From Oscillatoriophycideae cyanobacterium NC_groundwater_1537_Pr4_S-0.65um_50_18 (GTDB taxonomy: Bacteria > Cyanobacteriota > Cyanobacteriia > Elainellales > Elainellaceae), in contig JACQYI010000063.1 in the NCBI GenBank assembly GCA_016208305.1, forward strand, positions 31,766 through 95,765: 64,000 nt of DNA, in the 5' to 3' direction. The position numbers and the translations under genes were made by a program. Numbering within the stretch: position 1 is the stretch's first letter; each line of letters opens with the position of its first letter. Shown here piece after piece: positions 58,911 to 64,000 of this stretch. Under the pieces are notes generated by a model. The model made no database searches. It worked only from the letters and a program-made list of their open reading frames with translations, and was not told where the DNA came from.

Positions 58911-61900
58911 ATGGCTCTTTTAAGAAATAGATGGCTGTGGCGGCAATCTCTGCTTTTCAAGTCATGGCTTAAGCAACTCGACTCCTCTCGCTATTTAGCG
59001 CAGTATGTTACTTTTATTTACCTCTTGATCAGCGTCGTTTGGATTGTCTGGTCTGATGCTGTTTTAGCTTCATTGTCTTCGTCGGCAGAGGCTCTGACTA
59101 GACTGCAAACCTTCAAGGGCTGGTTTTTTGTCGGCTGTACGGGGTTGATGCTGTATGGGTTGATTCGTCAAGGGGTTGAGCGGCGACGATATAACCATCG
59201 GCTGCTCCAGAGCATCATTAACTCCACCAATGATGCTATTTTCGTCAAAGATATTCAGGGTCGGTTTCTTGTCGTCAACACAACTGCGGCTCATCTGCTC
59301 GGTTCGCATCCTGATGAGATTTTGGGAAAGAAGGTCGATGATTTTTTGCCGCCGCAAGAGACTCAACCCATGCAATGGGCTGAACAAGAGATCTTCAGAA
59401 CAGGACAGCCACAAGAAATTGAGCAATTACTGACGATCGAGAATCAACCGCGCTGGTTTTTGGCGATTCAAAGCCTATGGCTAGACGATCGCTCTAGACC
59501 TATGGGAATTGTGAGCATTACCCGAGATATTACGCGGCGGAAGCAGGCAGAGGCAGCGCTCCGAGAAAACGAAGAGCGGCTCCGTTTGGCGCTGACAGCG
59601 GCTAACCAAGGACTCTATGACATTAACTTTCAGACCGGAAAAGCCATTGTCAATTCAGAATATGCCACGATGCTGGGCTACGACCCAGCAGACTTTCACG
59701 AAACCAATGCCAGGTGGATCGAGCGGCTGCACCCAGACGATCGCGAGGCGGTCGCTCAGATCTACCGAGCCTATATTGCTGGCGAGATTTCGGAATACAA
59801 GGCAGAATTTCGCTCGCTAACCAAGACGGGGGAATGGAAGTGGATTCTTTCTTTGGGGAAAATCGTGGCTTGGGATGAGCAGGGTCAGCCGCTGCGGATG
59901 ATGGGTACCCACACCGATATCAGCGATCGCAAGCAGGTAGAAGCCGAGCTACAGCGATCGCAACTGCTGCGTGGCGAGCTAAGACTGCTAGAAAACATCC
60001 TGGAGATCATCCTTGCAGGCTATTGGGATTGGGATATTCCGGGCAATCGGGAATATTTGAGTCCTACCTTTAAACGGATGTTTGGCTATGAAGATCACGA
60101 GTTGCCCAACCTGCCTGAAACCTGGCAACGTCTAATTTTTGCAGAAGATTTGCCCAGGACAATGGATAGCTTTGAGCGACATATCCGCACGCGGGGGCAA
60201 AGCCCTTTTCATAACGAGGTGAGATATCGCCATAAAGATGGTTCGACCATTTGGGTGATTTGTTCGGGGCGGGTGATTGAGTGGGATGCTGAGGGCAATC
60301 CCCTGCGGGCGATCGGCTGTCATATCAACATTAGCGATCGCAAGCGCGTTGAGGAAGCGCTGCAAGAAAGCGAACGCCGCTTCAAGGCGGTCTTTAATCA
60401 ACAGTTTCAATTCATGGCGATCCTCAACCCAGATGGCACAGTCATCGAAGTCAACCAGACCTGCTTAAAGGTCACGGGCATGGCGATCGAGCAAGTGCTA
60501 GGATGCAAATTTTGGGAAACGCCCTGGTTTAATCATCTGCCCCAGATGCAAGCCCGCTGGCAGGAGGGAATTGCAGCAGTGACTAGCGGTGGTACTCCGG
60601 TCAGGGGAGAAGTGGAGTATAGTCTGGCTGACGGCACCACCCAGTTTGCCACCTACGCCATTACGGGACTTAAGGATGACAGAGGCCAGGTAGTCAACAT
60701 TATCTTTGAGGGAGAAGGGACAGACTTTACCAAACGGAAACGAGCCGAAGCCGAGCTACAGCACACCAACGAACAGTTGGCCTATGCCAATGCCGAACTC
60801 GCCCGCGCTACTCGTCTCAAAGATGAATTTTTGGCCAGCATGAGTCACGAGCTGAGGACGCCACTCACGGCCATTTTGGGGATGTCTGAAATGCTGGAGC
60901 GCAAAATTTATGGCGAACTGAATGAGAAACAGCTGCAATATGTTGAGATCATTTCTCAAAGCGGTATCCATTTGCTAAAGCTGATCAACGATATTCTAGA
61001 CCTAGCCAAGATTGAGACGGGCAAGCTGGAATTGCATGTGGCAACCACCTCTGTCCAGGCTCTTTGCAGCTCTAGCGTAAGCTTTGTCCAGCAAGCGGCT
61101 CAAGAGAAAAATATCAAGCTGGAGACTGATATTCCACCAGAGATCGGTATGGTTCAGGTGGATGAGTTGCGCATGCGGCAAGCGCTGATTAATCTGCTCA
61201 GTAATGCAGTCAAATTCACTCCGGCAGGGGGAAAAGTTTCTCTGGAAGCAAAGCGCGATCGCCTTCAGCGAGTCATTCAATTTAATATTGTAGATACGGG
61301 TATCGGCATTGCTCCAGATGACATCCCCAAACTGTTTCAGTCCTTTGTGCAAATTGATAGCAGCCTGAGTCGTCAATATGATGGCACAGGGCTAGGGCTG
61401 GCTTTGGTTAAGCAAATTGTGGAGCTGCATCAAGGGAAGGTTGGTGTGGTGAGTGCGGTAGGGCAAGGCAGCTGTTTTACCATCACGCTACCCACCTATG
61501 CAACTTGCGACCTCATGCCAAAGGCTAACGCAAAGCTTGCTGAGGTGGAACCGCATTTGGCGGGACAGCCACTTCAAGCGCATGATGCTCCTTTTTCAAA
61601 GCCTCTGGATCAACCGTTGATCCTGCTGGCAGAAGATAATCAGGCTAACGTCGACACGTTCTCGTATTACTTATCTAGCTATGGGTTTCGGCTCGTGGTT
61701 GCTACCCACGGGCAAGAAGCTGTAGATTTGACCTTTAAGCATCGGCCAGACCTGATTCTGATGGATATTCAGATGCCAGGGATGAATGGTCTAGAGGCGA
61801 TCGCGCAGATTCGAGCGGATGGCGCGTTTGCCCAGGTGCCTATTATTGCGCTGACCGCTTTGGCTATGGCTGGCGATCGCGAAAAATGTCTGGCGGCAGG

Positions 61901-61997
61901 AGCGGTGGAATATTTTGCCAAGCCTGTTTCTCTCAGGCATTTGACGCTCACTATTCAGAGTCTTCTGTCTGGCTCACGCTCTAGAGCCAATGCGTAA
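58911..61997 (+). CDS. Hybrid sensor histidine kinase/response regulator with four PAS domains
   Basis: 1028 aa. Two transmembrane helices (about 30-50 and 68-86) without a large loop, then four PAS/PAC modules (about 98-215, 222-350, 362-485 and 490-615; each PAC ends in a D(I/F)(T/S).RK motif), a coiled region, HisKA with SMSHELRTPLTA (His near 645), HATPase (LINLLSNAVKFTPAGG, YDGTGLGLALVKQIVELH), and a C-terminal receiver (about 905-1020) with LILMDIQMPGMNG (Asp near 951), ALTAL and AKPVS (Lys near 1003). It has a full phosphorelay and no output domain. Signals, possibly redox or light via PAS, are unknown. The start ATG lacks a strong ribosome-binding site. Confidence 0.94.
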   Translation: MALLRNRWLWRQSLLFKSWLKQLDSSRYLAQYVTFIYLLISVVWIVWSDAVLASLSSSAEALTRLQTFKGWFFVGCTGLMLYGLIRQGVERRRYNHRLLQSIINSTNDAIFVKDIQGRFLVVNTTAAHLLGSHPDEILGKKVDDFLPPQETQPMQWAEQEIFRTGQPQEIEQLLTIENQPRWFLAIQSLWLDDRSRPMGIVSITRDITRRKQAEAALRENEERLRLALTAANQGLYDINFQTGKAIVNSEYATMLGYDPADFHETNARWIERLHPDDREAVAQIYRAYIAGEISEYKAEFRSLTKTGEWKWILSLGKIVAWDEQGQPLRMMGTHTDISDRKQVEAELQRSQLLRGELRLLENILEIILAGYWDWDIPGNREYLSPTFKRMFGYEDHELPNLPETWQRLIFAEDLPRTMDSFERHIRTRGQSPFHNEVRYRHKDGSTIWVICSGRVIEWDAEGNPLRAIGCHINISDRKRVEEALQESERRFKAVFNQQFQFMAILNPDGTVIEVNQTCLKVTGMAIEQVLGCKFWETPWFNHLPQMQARWQEGIAAVTSGGTPVRGEVEYSLADGTTQFATYAITGLKDDRGQVVNIIFEGEGTDFTKRKRAEAELQHTNEQLAYANAELARATRLKDEFLASMSHELRTPLTAILGMSEMLERKIYGELNEKQLQYVEIISQSGIHLLKLINDILDLAKIETGKLELHVATTSVQALCSSSVSFVQQAAQEKNIKLETDIPPEIGMVQVDELRMRQALINLLSNAVKFTPAGGKVSLEAKRDRLQRVIQFNIVDTGIGIAPDDIPKLFQSFVQIDSSLSRQYDGTGLGLALVKQIVELHQGKVGVVSAVGQGSCFTITLPTYATCDLMPKANAKLAEVEPHLAGQPLQAHDAPFSKPLDQPLILLAEDNQANVDTFSYYLSSYGFRLVVATHGQEAVDLTFKHRPDLILMDIQMPGMNGLEAIAQIRADGAFAQVPIIALTALAMAGDREKCLAAGAVEYFAKPVSLRHLTLTIQSLLSGSRSRANA

Positions 61998-62022
61998 TTC
62001 AGCACTGGGTTGTGGTATTTAC

Positions 62023-62073
62023 GTAAGGATTTTTTGTGGCGTAGGCTTTACTCAAGCCACAAAAAATCCTTAC
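62023..62073. repeat. Long palindrome, perfect 18-bp stem
   Basis: GTAAGGATTTTTTGTGGC (62023-62040) pairs with 62056-62073; the flanks (CTGGGTTGTGGTATTTAC on the left, TTTTAAGACTACCCAG on the right) extend the pairing imperfectly. It may terminate the hybrid kinase gene, 25 bp after its stop codon. Confidence 0.8.
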
Positions 62074-62133
62074 CCTTTTAAGACTACCCAGCACTTTAAG
62101 GCTCGTGGATTAAATAACACCGGAAACTCAAGC

Positions 62134-62205
62134 GTAAGGGTTTAGCATTCGGGCAACCCTCTTTGCTACGACCAAGGGCACATCTGCCGAATGCTAAACC
62201 CCTAC
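62134..62205. repeat. Dispersed cyanobacterial palindromic repeat (REP/MITE-like)
   Basis: GTAAGGGTTTAGCATTCGGG (left arm 62134-62155) pairs with 62185-62205 (ends GCTAAACCCCTAC) around a second small hairpin (ACCCTCTTTG with CAAGGGC). The GTAGGGGTTTAGCATTCGGCA-type ends match a palindrome I associate with many filamentous cyanobacterial genomes. It lies just upstream (transcriptionally downstream) of serS. Confidence 0.75.
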
Positions 62206-62236
62206 AGGTATATCGGTTTTATTTCGTTCTCGTTGG

Positions 62237-63547
<1,311 letters not shown>

Positions 63548-63685
63548 TTACCAATAGATCAGCATAGCTTTTATGGGGGCGATCGGCGACGAGTATTAGC
63601 AGATTTCTATGAAAGAAGTATTAAATAGAGTGCTCTAGAGGCGATCGTCTATATAGGTTTGGGCGTTGCTGAAGGCAAAGCTGAA

Positions 63686-63753
63686 CGCCCCCTAATTTCC
63701 CTAATTTTGCGGGACTTTAAGTTTAGCTCCTCAAAATAGAGAAATTGGGGGCG
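63686..63753. repeat. Intergenic inverted repeat
   Basis: The left arm, beginning CGCCCCCTAATTTCCC (63686-63709), pairs with 63732-63753 (ending GGGGGCG), with a few mismatches and a 22-base loop. It resembles the CCCCTAATTTCCC-type repeats common between cyanobacterial genes. It lies between the 66-aa gene and serS, both minus, and may terminate the former. Confidence 0.75.
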
Positions 63754-63766
63754 AAATTGCCAGCTC

Positions 63767-63967
63767 TTACCGCACCAGTATCGTCATATATTTGCCGTTG
63801 CCAAAGGGTAAGGGAATAATCGGCGTGAACTTGGCGCGATCGTCCGTTAATCCCTTCATGTAGCATTCGTTGATCAAATGCATCACCTGATCGCGGGTGC
63901 CAATGAGCCAGATCTGCGATCGATCGGCAGGATGGTCTGTCAGCAGTTCGTTGAACTCTGTCGTCAT
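63767..63967 (-). CDS. Small conserved protein, unknown function
   Basis: 66 aa, soluble: MTTEFNELLTDHPADRSQIWLIGTRDQVMHLINECYMKGLTDDRAKFTPIIPLP, then FGNGKYMTILVR. The compact alternating pattern looks like a conserved small cyanobacterial protein, though I cannot name the family. The ATG at 63967 lies near the window edge. It ends 14 bp before the inverted repeat at 63686-63753. Confidence 0.7.
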   Translation of the reverse strand: MTTEFNELLTDHPADRSQIWLIGTRDQVMHLINECYMKGLTDDRAKFTPIIPLPFGNGKYMTILVR

Positions 63968-64000
63968 GATGGTATTACCTTGCTAATGGGTATTTGTAGA

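Overview
The window looks like chromosomal DNA of a filamentous, non-heterocystous-type cyanobacterium (Leptolyngbya/Oscillatoria-like). The evidence is the dense HIP1-type GCGATCGC octamers, cyanobacterial hallmark genes (an NblB-like HEAT protein, a fused ThiO-ThiG, citramalate synthase, DUF1830, DUF3177 and DUF2555 families), multi-PAS hybrid kinases, and abundant palindromic intergenic repeats. I see no rRNA, tRNA, transposase, prophage or CRISPR array. The genus is inference.

Layout. 1-3 kb: purE, a DUF3177 membrane protein and YvcK. 3.4-10 kb: a secreted DUF4347/beta-helix/RTX protein, a pentapeptide-repeat protein, a DICT protein with a decayed HD-GYP region, and a B12-type radical SAM protein. 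10.5-17 kb: DUF1830, trmL, a LysM/M23 peptidase behind a 987-bp gap, a small exported protein and glutaminase. 17.4-23.5 kb: HEAT/NblB-like, CBS, a parvulin-like PPIase and an RTX protein. The last two share a duplicated upstream element and are separated by large palindromes. An M42 peptidase and a small DUF6918-like protein follow. 23.6-27 kb: a membrane receptor-like protein (PstS-like domain, one TM, two DUF4912 domains, novel C-terminal domain) next to a free-standing copy of that last domain. 27-36 kb: an XRE-tailed protein, peptidase U32, an acyltransferase, an 801-aa protein joining four calmodulin-like EF-hands to an ERV/ALR sulfhydryl-oxidase-like domain, and an orphan sugar ABC permease. 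37-49 kb: housekeeping genes (pyrB, J-domain/TPR, TM2, HhH, cimA, thiO-thiG, cupin, hydrolase, polysaccharide deacetylase). 49.7-64 kb: a pseudo-receiver, manC, a LytR-CpsA-Psr ligase, a second radical SAM protein, two consecutive sensor kinases (the second with a receiver), and serS.

Functional threads. Envelope and surface: LysM/M23, LCP ligase, polysaccharide deacetylase, GDP-mannose synthesis, acyltransferase and two RTX proteins. Calcium: two RTX proteins and the EF-hand protein. Signalling: DICT protein, pseudo-receiver, two kinases and the PstS-like receptor.

Most unusual items: (1) the calmodulin-like/ERV-ALR fusion at 33.2-35.6 kb; (2) the duplicated upstream element shared by the RTX and PPIase genes; (3) two copies of a MITE-like element with conserved ends but different palindromic cores; (4) a recurrent habit of short tandem duplications, mostly 16 bp between genes and 15 bp (in frame) inside genes, with unrelated sequences at each site.
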